DNA of 40,846 bases from JBBQRS01 sp038214535 (GCA_038214535.1 JBBQRS010000036.1:1-40846), one strand, 5' to 3'; shown: positions 25,652-34,747, counted from the first letter of the stretch. Made by a program: numbers and translations. The notes: generated by a model not told the origin, from the sequence alone.

Positions 25652-28600
25652 GTGACCCAACCAATGTACCGCTCGCGTGGCCGCGACCCGCTGCGACTGC
25701 TTCTCCCCCTGATCGTCGTGCTGCTGTGGCTCGGCGCGGCCCTGGCCTTTTCCGGCGCATTCGACGCCGGGGCGGGGACGCGCGCCGAAGGGCCGCCGTT
25801 TGACGCGGCGCAGGCGCGTGCCTCGCGCGTCTGGCAGGGCGCGCCCGGCGCGCGTCTCGGCGTCAACCTCGACGGGACGGAATTGGCGGCGGCGGATCTG
25901 GATGCGACGTTGGCCGATCTGGCGGATGCCGGCTTCCGGTGGGTGCGCTTTACCCTGCCGTGGGACGTGATCGAACCGCAGCGGGGGCAATATGACTGGT
26001 CCATGCCCGACGCAGTTTTCGCTGCACTTGCCCGTCATCCCGCGCTCGAATCGGTGGTCGTCCTCAATGGGTCGCCGGCGTGGGCGCGCCGCCCCGTTGA
26101 CGTCGAGAACTCGATGGCCCCGCCGCTGGAGCGCGCCGATTTCGGGGCGTTCGCGGCGCAGGTTGCCGGGCGCTACGGTGAGCAAATCACGTACTATCAA
26201 GTGTGGGACCAAGCAAACATCGCGCCGCATTGGGGCGCCCGCCCGGTGGACCCCGCGGATTACCTCGGTCTGTTGCGTGAAGGCGCGATCCAACTGCGCG
26301 CCGCAGACGTGGACGCCGTGATCTTGTCAGGCGCGCTTGCCCCGACGACCGAATCCGGCGGCGCAAACCTGAGCGACCTGGCCTACCTCGATACCCTGTA
26401 TGCGCTGGGCGGCGAGCAGTGGTTTGATATTGTCGCCATCCAGCCCTATGGCTTTTCGGACACACCCGATGCGCCCGGCGCGGCCGACCGGCTTAATCTT
26501 GGGCGCGCGGCCCTGTTGCATGATGTGATGGCGCGCCACGGGCAGGGCGCGCAACCGCTGTGGGCGACGGCGTTCGGCTGGAACGCGCTACCCGCGGGCT
26601 GGGCCGGGCCGCCGTCGCCCTGGGGCCAGGTGAGTGCATCGGAGCAAGCGGCGTATGCCGCCCGAGCGCTCGAACTGGGCGGGAACGAATGGGGCTGGCT
26701 CGGGCCGATGTTCTGGGCCGCGGCTTGCCCGCAGCGCCCGCCCGATGATCCGTGGCGCGGTTTCGCCCTGTGCGACGCCACAGGCAATTCGCGACTGGTC
26801 GCGACGGCGCTCACGGCGGCCACGGGCGCACCGCCGGTGATGCCCCCCGGCGACCACGCGCCCGATCACCCGGCGGTGACGTATGGCGACGGCTGGCGCG
26901 TCACGCCCACCGCCGCCGACCCTTCGCGGACCGGCGACCGCCTGACCCTGGACTTCAACGGCGCGGGCGCCGCGCTGAACATCCAGGGCGGGCCGTTCTG
27001 GGCGATCTATCGCATCACGGTTGACGGCGAACCGGCCAATGCCCTGCCGCTGGATGATTCCGGCGCGGCCTATCTGGTGCTGTATGACCCGCTCAGTGAG
27101 TTGCGTGTAGTAACCGTTGCGCGCGACTTACCCTTCGGCCCGCACCGGTTGGAGTTGGTCGCGGAGGGCGGCTGGGGCCAATGGGCGTTGCAGGGCTACC
27201 GCATCACCGGCCCCGTTTCGGCTACACGCAATCTTGTTGGCTGGGCACTGTTGGGGCTGGCGCTGCTGGGCACGGCCATCTGGGCCTGGGCGCTTTCCGC
27301 ATGGGGTGGAGCGGGGCGTCTGGCCGGAAGTATGACAGATCTCCTCGACATAGCCGCTGCGCAGCCCGACCCGCTCTACTGGATTGCCGGCGCGGTTTTG
27401 CTGATCTGGCTCGTAAATGCGCAGGGTTTGGCCGCAACGCTGGCGGCGTTGGCGGCGCTGGGCGTCATCTTCATGCTGCGACCCGACGCCTCGCTGCCTT
27501 TGATCGCGTTCAGCATCCCATTCTGGCCACGGCCCGAGGCGTTGCTGGGCCGCCAGTTCAGTACCTTCGAGATATTGGCGTGGCTGGGGCTGGCGGGGCT
27601 GGCGGCGCGCGCCTTGCTCGATGCGCTGGCGGGCCGCCGCAAACCCGCCGGGCCGCGCGGGCTGGATTGGCCGGTGTTGGCCTTTCTGACTGCCGGCCTG
27701 CTTGCCACGCTGACCGCCGACTACACGCAGGTGGCGCTGCGTGAGTACCGCACCGTCTTCCTGGGCGGCGCACTGGTCTACCTGCTCGTGTCCCGTGCCT
27801 ACGTTCCGGGTGGGCGGCCTTTTTCGTCGTGGCCGACACTGGACGGCTTGATGCTGGGGGCGGTCTTCGTCAGTGGTATCGCGCTCTGGCAGTTAGCCAG
27901 CGGACAGGGGATCATCCAGGCCGAGGGCGTCTGGCGGGTGCGCGCGTTCTACGGTTCGCCCAACAATCTCGCGCTGTATCTCGATCGGATTGTTCCGCTG
28001 GCGTTGGCCGTCGGTGTGTTTGGAGCTGCGCGTCGTCTGCCCTATGCTCTGGCGGCGTTGATCACGGGCGCGGCGTGTCTGGCGACTTTTAGCCGGGGCG
28101 CGCTGCTGCTGGGTTTGCCGGCGGGGATCGCCGCGGTGTTGATCGGTGGGGCGTGGCGGGCGCGTCGGTTGTGGCCGGTCGGGTTGTTGGCCGGGTTGGC
28201 GGCAGTTGGCGCGTTGGCGCTGGCGCTGTTGGCGCGCACCCCGCGTATGACGGGCGCGTTCGACTGGCGCTCGGGCACCGGCTTCCTGCGGCTGCGGCTC
28301 TGGCGGAGCGGCCTGCGCATGGCGCTGGATCATCCGCTGCTGGGCGTTGGGCCCGATAACTTTCTCTACGCCTATCGCACGCAATACATTCAGCCTGACG
28401 CGTGGGCCGAGCCGAACCTCAACCACCCGCACAATGTCGTGCTCGACCTGTGGACGCGCATGGGGTTGATAGGTCTGATCGCCGGCGCGTGGCTTATTCT
28501 TGCGACGGCGCTGCGCGGCTGGCGCATCTTTCGCGATGGCTCACCGGTTGTCTGGCCCATCGCGCTCGGTTTGCTGGGCGGCCTGGCGGCGGCGCTGGCG

Positions 28601-28729
28601 CACGGCCTGATTGATAATTCGTTCTTTCTGGTGGATCTCATGGCGTTGTTCATGTTGACGGCAGGGCTTTTTCAGCGCTTCAGCCCGGCGTTGAAGGTTT
28701 CTCAGCCTACACTCGTTGTTAGAAAATAG
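25652..28729 (+). CDS. O-antigen-ligase-like polymerase fused to a degenerate glycosidase-like domain
   Basis: This 1025-residue, three-part membrane protein starts at GTG 25652 (ATG 25664 is the alternative). A membrane anchor (about 14-36) leads to an extracellular TIM-barrel-like domain (about 65-390) of GH39/GH5-type layout (WVRFTLPWDVIEPQRGQYDW). A beta-sandwich, carbohydrate-binding-like domain follows (about 405-520), then about ten helices forming an O-antigen ligase/Wzy-like region with RAFYGSPNNLALYLDRI (764-780), FSRGALLLG, and LNHPHNVVLDLW (923-934), the Wzy_C-type motif. The two positions where glycosidases carry glutamate read VWDQAN (184-189) and TAFGW (306-310), so the barrel is probably non-catalytic. 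It likely transfers or polymerises a lipid-linked surface glycan. The SDR gene follows after 8 bases. Confidence 0.85.
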   Translation: MTQPMYRSRGRDPLRLLLPLIVVLLWLGAALAFSGAFDAGAGTRAEGPPFDAAQARASRVWQGAPGARLGVNLDGTELAAADLDATLADLADAGFRWVRFTLPWDVIEPQRGQYDWSMPDAVFAALARHPALESVVVLNGSPAWARRPVDVENSMAPPLERADFGAFAAQVAGRYGEQITYYQVWDQANIAPHWGARPVDPADYLGLLREGAIQLRAADVDAVILSGALAPTTESGGANLSDLAYLDTLYALGGEQWFDIVAIQPYGFSDTPDAPGAADRLNLGRAALLHDVMARHGQGAQPLWATAFGWNALPAGWAGPPSPWGQVSASEQAAYAARALELGGNEWGWLGPMFWAAACPQRPPDDPWRGFALCDATGNSRLVATALTAATGAPPVMPPGDHAPDHPAVTYGDGWRVTPTAADPSRTGDRLTLDFNGAGAALNIQGGPFWAIYRITVDGEPANALPLDDSGAAYLVLYDPLSELRVVTVARDLPFGPHRLELVAEGGWGQWALQGYRITGPVSATRNLVGWALLGLALLGTAIWAWALSAWGGAGRLAGSMTDLLDIAAAQPDPLYWIAGAVLLIWLVNAQGLAATLAALAALGVIFMLRPDASLPLIAFSIPFWPRPEALLGRQFSTFEILAWLGLAGLAARALLDALAGRRKPAGPRGLDWPVLAFLTAGLLATLTADYTQVALREYRTVFLGGALVYLLVSRAYVPGGRPFSSWPTLDGLMLGAVFVSGIALWQLASGQGIIQAEGVWRVRAFYGSPNNLALYLDRIVPLALAVGVFGAARRLPYALAALITGAACLATFSRGALLLGLPAGIAAVLIGGAWRARRLWPVGLLAGLAAVGALALALLARTPRMTGAFDWRSGTGFLRLRLWRSGLRMALDHPLLGVGPDNFLYAYRTQYIQPDAWAEPNLNHPHNVVLDLWTRMGLIGLIAGAWLILATALRGWRIFRDGSPVVWPIALGLLGGLAAALAHGLIDNSFFLVDLMALFMLTAGLFQRFSPALKVSQPTLVVRK

Positions 28730-28737
28730 GAGCTTCT

Positions 28738-29673
28738 ATGCGTATTCTGATTACCGGCGGCGCAGGTTTCGTCGGTTCACATCTTTGCGACCGTCTGCTG
28801 GCTGAGGGCCACGAGGTGATGGCGATGGACAATCTCATCACTGGCTCGACCGACAACATCGCGCACCTCGCCGGTAACCGTAATTTCAAGTTCATCTTTC
28901 ACGATGTGACCGACTATATCTACGTACCGGGGGCGATTGACGCCGTGATGCACCTGGCGTCGCCCGCCAGCCCGGTGGACTTCGCACGTATCCCCATCCA
29001 GATTCTAAAAGTTGGTTCGCTGGGGACGCACAACGCGCTGGGGTTGGCGCTCTCGAAGAACGCGAAATTCCTGCTGGCCTCGACCTCGGAAACTTACGGC
29101 GATCCGCTGGTGCATCCGCAGCCCGAGACTTACTGGGGCAACGTCAACCCCATTGGCATCCGCGGGGTGTATGACGAGGCCAAACGGTTCGCCGAGTCTA
29201 TCACGATGGCGTATCATCGCATTCACGGCGTGGACACGCGTATCATCCGCATCTTCAATACCTACGGGCCGCGGATGCGCCTGAACGATGGGCGCGTCGT
29301 GCCTAATTTCGTCGGCCAGGCGTTGCGCGGCGAGCCGTTGACCGTCTACGGCGACGGCGGGCAGACCCGCTCGTTCTGCTACGTCTCCGATCTGGTAGAT
29401 GGTATGGTGCGCCTGTTGCTTTCCACGGAGAACGGACCGGTGAACGTGGGCAACCCCAACGAGATCACCATCCGCGAGTTTGCCGAAACGATCAACCGCC
29501 TCACCGAGAACCCCGCCGGCATCGTCTTCAAGCCGCTGCCGCTCGACGACCCGCACCGCCGCCAGCCCGACATCAGCAAGGCGCGCCGGGTGTTGGGCTG
29601 GGAACCGAAAGTCGGCCTGGAAGTAGGGTTGAGCCGCACCATCGAATACTTCCGTGCGGCGATCACGGGGTAG
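28738..29673 (+). CDS. UDP-glucuronate decarboxylase-like NAD-dependent SDR
   Basis: This 311-residue extended SDR has the NAD-binding GGAGFVGSHLCDRLL (7-21), STSETYGDP (about 115-123), the catalytic YDEAK (Tyr-x-x-x-Lys) and RIFNTYGPRMRLNDGRVVPNF. The STSETYGDP...HPQPETYWGNVNP text is characteristic of the UXS/UDP-xylose synthase and dTDP-glucose dehydratase-like branch, so it likely makes UDP-xylose or a related nucleotide sugar. AGGAG lies five bases before ATG 28738. It is in a tight operon with the ligase (8 bases) and the exporter (1 base), which supports a glycan role. Confidence 0.88.
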   Translation: MRILITGGAGFVGSHLCDRLLAEGHEVMAMDNLITGSTDNIAHLAGNRNFKFIFHDVTDYIYVPGAIDAVMHLASPASPVDFARIPIQILKVGSLGTHNALGLALSKNAKFLLASTSETYGDPLVHPQPETYWGNVNPIGIRGVYDEAKRFAESITMAYHRIHGVDTRIIRIFNTYGPRMRLNDGRVVPNFVGQALRGEPLTVYGDGGQTRSFCYVSDLVDGMVRLLLSTENGPVNVGNPNEITIREFAETINRLTENPAGIVFKPLPLDDPHRRQPDISKARRVLGWEPKVGLEVGLSRTIEYFRAAITG

Positions 29674-29674
29674 C

Positions 29675-31057
29675 GTGAAAATCCAAGAACACGCTCAGCA
29701 CGAGCACGAGGAACGGCTGCAACAGCCGACGCTGGGCGTGGTGTTCCGCACGTGGTGGCCGCTGGCCGCGAGTTGGGCGCTGATGTCCGCCGAACTGCCC
29801 ATCCTGGGCGCGGTCGTCGCGCGCCTGCCCGACCCGGTGGTGAACCTCGCCGCGTATGGCGGCATCGTCTTCGCGCTGGCCCTCATCATCGAATCGCCGA
29901 TCATCATGCTGCTGGCTGCATCTACGGCCCTGAGCAAGGACTGGGCGTCTTACGTCCTGATCCGGCGCTTCATGATGATCACCTCCGCCGTCCTGACGCT
30001 GCTGCACATCGCCGTGGCGTTCACGCCGCTCTACTACGTCGTGGTTCAGGGCATCCTCGGCGCGCCCGCGGAGATCGTCGAGCCGGGGCGCATCGGGTTG
30101 ATGATCATGCTGCCATGGACGTGGTCCATCGCGTATCGCCGCTTCAACCAGGGCGTCCTGATCCGGTTCGGCCATTCGCGCGCGGTGGGGATCGGCACCG
30201 GTTTCCGGTTGGGTGCGGACGTCCTCGTCCTGAGTATCGGCTATCTGATCGGGACGATCCCCGGCATCGTGGTCGCCACCACCGCGGTCGCTGCGGGCGT
30301 CATCAGCGAGGCCATCTACACCGGCTTCCGGGTGCGCCCGGTGCTGCAATACGAGCTCAAGGCCGAGCCGGAGGTCACACCCGCGCTGACCTACCCGGTC
30401 TTCTTTCAGTTTTACATCCCGCTGGTGCTGACCTCGCTGCTGGCGCTGCTGGCGCAACCCATCGGCACGGCCGCGGTGAGCCGGATGCCGAACCCGCTGG
30501 CGTCGCTGGCCGCGTGGCCGGTGCTTTCGGGTCTCGTCTTCATGGTGCGGTCGCTGGGGCTGGCCTACAACGAGGTCGTCGTCGCGCTCCTCGACCGGCC
30601 CTCTTCGATGGCAGTGTTACGCCGGTTTGCCTGGATGCTGGCGACCGTGGCGACCGGCGTGCTGGTCTGTTTCGCGGTGACGCCCCTCTCAAGGTTCTGG
30701 TTCGAAAGGCTTTCTGCCCTCGAGCCCGCGCTGGCTGCGCTCGCGATGTCCGCCCTCTGGATCGGGTTGCCGATGCCGGCGCTCGCCGTGGTCCAGAGCT
30801 GGTTCCAGGGCATCATCCTCAACAGTCGCCACACGCGCATCATCACGGAATCTATGGGGCTCTACCTGGCGATCCTGTTGGCGATCCTGTTTGGCGGCGT
30901 CGTGTGGGGCGGCGCGCCGGGCCTCTACGTCGCCATGACCGGGCTGACGGTGAGTTCCGTCCTGCAGGTCGGCTGGCTGGCTGTGCGGTCGCGCCCCGAG
31001 GTGCGCAGCCTCTGGACGCGCGACGCGACACAGGTCGCTGTGCAGCCTGTCGAGTAG
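29675..31057 (+). CDS. ANKH-like (MOP superfamily) multispanning exporter
   Basis: This 460-residue protein has about twelve membrane segments. Segments such as MLPWTWSIAYRRFNQGVLIR and LPMPALAVVQSWFQGIILNS resemble in layout the progressive ankylosis protein (ANKH) branch of the MATE/MurJ-like flippases, where GxL sits after a helix break. The resemblance is from memory of the family and only moderate. Its GTG 29675 begins one base after the SDR stop, so it is probably cotranslated with it. By position it could flip a lipid-linked sugar for the ligase upstream; small-anion export, as in animal ANKH, is an alternative. Confidence 0.65.
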   Translation: MKIQEHAQHEHEERLQQPTLGVVFRTWWPLAASWALMSAELPILGAVVARLPDPVVNLAAYGGIVFALALIIESPIIMLLAASTALSKDWASYVLIRRFMMITSAVLTLLHIAVAFTPLYYVVVQGILGAPAEIVEPGRIGLMIMLPWTWSIAYRRFNQGVLIRFGHSRAVGIGTGFRLGADVLVLSIGYLIGTIPGIVVATTAVAAGVISEAIYTGFRVRPVLQYELKAEPEVTPALTYPVFFQFYIPLVLTSLLALLAQPIGTAAVSRMPNPLASLAAWPVLSGLVFMVRSLGLAYNEVVVALLDRPSSMAVLRRFAWMLATVATGVLVCFAVTPLSRFWFERLSALEPALAALAMSALWIGLPMPALAVVQSWFQGIILNSRHTRIITESMGLYLAILLAILFGGVVWGGAPGLYVAMTGLTVSSVLQVGWLAVRSRPEVRSLWTRDATQVAVQPVE

Positions 31058-31122
31058 TCTGTAAGGTTGGTTTTTGTCACATGATACTCCGCGGTAAGAG
31101 AGTTGATTGGAGTAGACATAAC

Positions 31123-32550
31123 ATGGCGTCCGAAATCTGTTTTATGACCGCGACCGAGCTGGTGCGCCGCATGGGCGCGGGTGAGTTGTTGGCGGTGGAG
31201 GTGCTGGAAGCGCACCAGGCGCAGGTCGCACGCGTAAACCCGACGGTGAACGCGATTGTGACGCACACGCCGGAACTGGCGTTGGCGCGCGCCCGTCACG
31301 CGGACGCCGAACAGCGCGCGGGACGGGGCCTCGGCCCGTTGCACGGCCTGCCCATCGCCCACAAAGACTTGCAGCCGACAAAGGGCATCCGCACCACGCG
31401 CGGTTCGGCCATCTATCGCAACTGGATCCCTGACTTCGATTCGCTCGCCATCGAGCGGTTGCGTGAGGCCGGGTCGGTGTGCCTGGGCAAGACCAACGTG
31501 CCGGAGTTCGGCGTCGGTTCGCAGACTTTTAACGCTGTCTTTGGACCCACACGAAACCCGTACAATCTGGACAAGACGTGCGGCGGCAGCAGCGGCGGCG
31601 CGGCCGTCGCGCTGGCCTGCGGGATGATCCCCATCGCGGATGGGTCGGACATGGGCGGTTCGCTGCGGAACCCCGCGAGCTTCTGCAACGTGGTCGGGAT
31701 GCGTCCGTCGCCGGGTCGCGTGCCCGACCTGCCGACCGACAATCAGTGGTACAATGTGGCGGTGGATGGGCCGCTGGCACGCTGCGTCGCCGACGTGGCC
31801 CTGGTGTTGAGCGCGCTCGCCGGCCCGGATCCACGCGCGGCGACCGCGTTCGATGCGCCGGGCAGCCTCTTTGCGCGCCCGCTCGAACGCGACCTGACCG
31901 GCGTGCGCGTGGCCTGGTGCGCGGGTGTCTTCGGGCTGCCGCTGGAGCCGCGCGTGCGTGCGGCGTTCGCCCGTCAACGCCGTCACTTCGAGGCGCTGGG
32001 TTGCATCGTCGAGGACGCTGAGCCGGAGATGGCCGGCGTTGAAGAGGCGTTCATGGGCTGGCGGCACGCCCGCACACAGGTGATGGTAGAGCAGCACGTC
32101 GCGCAATACGGGCCGGCCGTGCGTGACCTGTTCAAACCGGAGATCCTCTGGCACGCCGAGCAGGGCGCGCGGATGTCCGCCGCCGACCTGGTGCGCGCCG
32201 AAAGCCTGCGCAGCCAGCTCTTCGACCGGGTGGCGACCTTCATGGAACGCTACGAGTTCATGGTGCTGCCTACAGTGCAGGTGCTGCCCTTCGACGTGGA
32301 GCAACGCTGGGTGGCCGAGATTGACGGCGTCGCGATGCCCACCTATATGGCGTGGATGAGTTCCTGCTGGTACATCTCTGCGCCCGGCAACCCGACGATC
32401 TCCGTCCCCGCCGACTTCGTGGACGGTCTGCCGTTCGGCCTGCAAATCGTGGGCCGGCATCGCGACGACTGGGGCGTGTTGCAGATCGCCCACGCCTTCG
32501 AGGACGCTGCGGGCAATCTGTGGCGCAGACATCCCGAAATTGCCCTGTGA
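31123..32550 (+). CDS. Amidase-signature family hydrolase
   Basis: This 475-residue protein has the Ser-Ser-Lys amidase signature: the catalytic Lys in GLPIAHKDLQPTKG (about 78), the glycine/serine-rich KTCGGSSGGAAVALA (about 148-162) and the nucleophile region GSDMGGSLRNPAS (about 170-182). Such enzymes hydrolyse varied amides; GatA is a relative, but no gatC or gatB lies nearby and the C-terminal part differs, so a stand-alone amidase is preferred. ATG 31123 has GGAG about 10 bases upstream. It lies 65 bases after the exporter gene and may share its transcript. Confidence 0.9.
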   Translation: MASEICFMTATELVRRMGAGELLAVEVLEAHQAQVARVNPTVNAIVTHTPELALARARHADAEQRAGRGLGPLHGLPIAHKDLQPTKGIRTTRGSAIYRNWIPDFDSLAIERLREAGSVCLGKTNVPEFGVGSQTFNAVFGPTRNPYNLDKTCGGSSGGAAVALACGMIPIADGSDMGGSLRNPASFCNVVGMRPSPGRVPDLPTDNQWYNVAVDGPLARCVADVALVLSALAGPDPRAATAFDAPGSLFARPLERDLTGVRVAWCAGVFGLPLEPRVRAAFARQRRHFEALGCIVEDAEPEMAGVEEAFMGWRHARTQVMVEQHVAQYGPAVRDLFKPEILWHAEQGARMSAADLVRAESLRSQLFDRVATFMERYEFMVLPTVQVLPFDVEQRWVAEIDGVAMPTYMAWMSSCWYISAPGNPTISVPADFVDGLPFGLQIVGRHRDDWGVLQIAHAFEDAAGNLWRRHPEIAL

Positions 32551-32589
32551 GCGTGTTGCATGTTTTTAATCATCCTGCGGCTACCCTGT

Positions 32590-32703
32590 GGAGTGCGCGC
32601 CCTGAGACGCGCCACGGCATACTATCACCCCGCGGAGTGCGCATCTGAGGATGCGCACCTCCGTTGTGTCGTGGCGCATCTGAGGATGCGCACTCCGCGG
32701 GGG
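32590..32703. repeat. Nested hairpin array upstream of argF
   Basis: Three related palindromic units (around 32590-32614, 32637-32658 and 32671-32693) have stems of the form TGCGCATC-TGAG-GATGCGCA. The outer segments CCCCGCGGAGTGCGCATC (32628-32645) and its complement (32686-32703) also pair. A TATGAT hexamer (32704-32709) directly abuts the right end. Confidence 0.75.
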
Positions 32704-32741
32704 TATGATTAACACCATCACATAGAATAGAGAGGTTTGCA

Positions 32742-33743
32742 ATGACAGTCAATTTATATGGGCGCAGCGTGTTGAAGTTGCTCGACTTCTCGCCCGCGGA
32801 GATCGAGTACCTGCTCGATCTGGCGGCAGAACTCAAGGCCGCTAAACGCGCCGGTTCGGAGACACAACGCCTTACCGGTAAGAACATCGCGCTGATCTTC
32901 GAGAAGGCGTCTACCCGGACGCGCTGCGCGTTCGAGGTGGCGGCCTACGATCAGGGCGCGCGGGTCACCTATCTCGGCCCCGAAGGGACACAGATCGGCG
33001 TCAAAGAATCCATGAAGGACACGGCGCGCGTGCTCGGGCGGATGTACGACGCCATCGAGTATCGCGGGTTTGCCCAGGCGACCGTCGAGACGTTGGCGGA
33101 GTATGCCGGTGTGCCGGTCTACAACGGCCTCACCGACGAATACCACCCGACGCAAATCCTGGCCGACCTGCTCACAATGCGCGAGCACAGCGACAAGCCG
33201 TTGAGCGACATGAGTTACGCTTATCTGGGCGACGCGCGCTTCAACATGGGCCGCTCGCTGCTGGTGGGCGGCGCGAAGATGGGGATGGACGTCCGCCTGG
33301 TCGCACCGAAGGGCTACTGGCCCGCGCCGGAACTGGTGGATCAGTGCCGCGACATCGCGGAAGAGACCGGCGCGCGCATCACGCTGACTGACGACGTGGC
33401 GGAGGGCGTGCGCGGGGCAGACTTCGTGCATACCGACGTCTGGGTCTCGATGGGCGAGCCGGATGCCGCGTGGCAGGAGCGCATTGCCCTGATGCAGCCT
33501 TACCAGGTGAACGCGGAAGTGATGGCGCTCATAGGGAACTCGCAGGCGAAGTTCATGCACTGCCTGCCGGCCTTCCACAACCGCGAGACCAAAAAAGGCG
33601 AGGAGATCTATCAAAAATTCGACATGGATGGGCTGGAAGTGACGGAGGATGTGTTCGAGTCGGCGCAGTCTATTGTGTTCGACCAGGCCGAGAACCGAAT
33701 GCACACCATCAAGGCGATTCTGGTCGCCACGCTGAGCCGCTGA
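32742..33743 (+). CDS. argF: Ornithine carbamoyltransferase
   Basis: This 333-residue enzyme makes citrulline from ornithine and carbamoyl phosphate. The carbamoyl-phosphate loop STRTR is at 57-61, HPTQ at 135-138, the ornithine-binding DVWVSMGEP at 232-240 and the catalytic HCLP at 273-276. Length and the GPEGTQIGVKESMKDTARVL segment resemble E. coli ArgF/catabolic ArcB, so biosynthetic versus catabolic use cannot be settled; no arcA or arcC lies nearby. AGAGAGG lies six bases before ATG 32742. The hairpin array precedes it and a family-A hairpin follows. Confidence 0.95.
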   Translation: MTVNLYGRSVLKLLDFSPAEIEYLLDLAAELKAAKRAGSETQRLTGKNIALIFEKASTRTRCAFEVAAYDQGARVTYLGPEGTQIGVKESMKDTARVLGRMYDAIEYRGFAQATVETLAEYAGVPVYNGLTDEYHPTQILADLLTMREHSDKPLSDMSYAYLGDARFNMGRSLLVGGAKMGMDVRLVAPKGYWPAPELVDQCRDIAEETGARITLTDDVAEGVRGADFVHTDVWVSMGEPDAAWQERIALMQPYQVNAEVMALIGNSQAKFMHCLPAFHNRETKKGEEIYQKFDMDGLEVTEDVFESAQSIVFDQAENRMHTIKAILVATLSR

Positions 33744-33750
33744 AAATCCG

Positions 33751-33802
33751 GTAGTACAGCCCCTTGTGGGCACACCGCGACGCCCACGAGGGGCTGTACT
33801 AC
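33751..33802. repeat. Hairpin repeat family A, copy 4
   Basis: The arms GTAGTACAGCCCC... (33751-33771) and its complement (33782-33802) pair with one G-T-type mismatch. Relative to copy 1, TTA/TAA in the arms has become ACA/TGT on both sides, a compensatory change. It lies between argF and the PPK2 gene. Confidence 0.8.
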
Positions 33803-33840
33803 CCATCAACGAAGGTGCGATCACACAGGGAGGAGAGACC

Positions 33841-34743
33841 ATGATTGATGAAAAAGTCATCAACGCGATTCGAGTCAAGCCCGGCAAGAAGGTCAACCTG
33901 GCGGACTATCCGACGACCTGGGCGGTGACGCCCGCCGTCGAAAAGCTGAGCAAGAAGAAGGCGAAGTCGCGCGCCGAGGACATTCTGGCGGCGAGCCGCA
34001 AGGAGTTGGAAGCAGCGCAGGAGTTGCTGTACGCATCCGACACCTACGCGGTGCTGGCGATCTTCCAGGGGATGGACGCCGCGGGTAAGGATGGTTGTAT
34101 CAAGCACGTCATGTCGGGCGTCAACCCGCAGGGCGTCCAGGTCTATAGCTTCAAACAGCCTTCGCGGGAAGAGCTGGATCACACCTTCCTCTGGCGTTGT
34201 CAGAAGGTGATGCCGGAACGCGGGCGCATCGGCATTTTCAACCGATCCTATTACGAAGAGGTGCTGGTGGTGCGGGTTCACCCTGAGCTGCTGGACTATC
34301 AGCGCCTGCCGCCGGGGCCGCGCGACCAGTCCTTCTGGGATGCGCGCTTCGAGGATATCAACGCGCAGGAGTTGCATCTGGTGCGCAACGGCACGATTGT
34401 CCTCAAATTCTTCCTGAACCTCTCCAAAGAGGAGCAGAAGCAGCGCTTCATGGATCGCCTGGATGAGCCGGACAAGAACTGGAAATTCAGCGCAGGCGAT
34501 GTCGAAGAACGTGGGTACTGGGACCAATATATGGCGGCCTTCGAGGATATGCTGACGCACACCAGCACGGAATATGCTCCGTGGTATGCCATCCCGGCGG
34601 ACAACAAGTGGGCCTCGCGCACGCTCGTCGCCGATATCATCGTTAACGCGATCCAGTCGCTTGGGCTGGAGTATCCGAAGGTCTCTGACGAGGAGCGTGA
34701 AGCGAACGCCGCCGCGCGGCGTGAGCTGGAAAAAGAGAAATAG
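33841..34743 (+). CDS. Polyphosphate kinase 2 family, class III-like
   Basis: This 300-residue PPK2 enzyme phosphorylates nucleotides with polyphosphate. The Walker A-type GMDAAGKDG is at 77-85. GIFNRSYYEEVLVVRVHPE (131-149) is the Walker B region, and the FLWRC/PERGRI stretch lies just before it. The GMDAAGKDGCIKHVMSGVNP and IFNRSYYEE text matches class III members, which use both AMP and ADP; class is inferred from motif. ATG 33841 has a strong GGGAGGAG five to six bases upstream, so the longer frame is rejected. It is convergent with the lysA-dapF fusion. Confidence 0.92.
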   Translation: MIDEKVINAIRVKPGKKVNLADYPTTWAVTPAVEKLSKKKAKSRAEDILAASRKELEAAQELLYASDTYAVLAIFQGMDAAGKDGCIKHVMSGVNPQGVQVYSFKQPSREELDHTFLWRCQKVMPERGRIGIFNRSYYEEVLVVRVHPELLDYQRLPPGPRDQSFWDARFEDINAQELHLVRNGTIVLKFFLNLSKEEQKQRFMDRLDEPDKNWKFSAGDVEERGYWDQYMAAFEDMLTHTSTEYAPWYAIPADNKWASRTLVADIIVNAIQSLGLEYPKVSDEEREANAAARRELEKEK

Positions 34744-34747
34744 GCGG

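Noticed and set aside
29752..31122. Long second open frame through the ANKH-like exporter gene, continuous with the amidase frame
   Set aside because: Its product is Arg/Gly/Ala-rich with no domain. The hydrophobic exporter frame is clearly coding, and the amidase has its own start at 31123.
30925..32532. 535-codon open frame opposite the amidase gene
   Set aside because: It has no recognisable domain; the amidase signature on the plus strand is intact.
31123..32550. The amidase as GatA, with the tRNA-Gln and GltX forming an indirect Gln-tRNA pathway
   Set aside because: No gatB or gatC is present, and the C-terminal part is not GatA-like; genome data would be needed.
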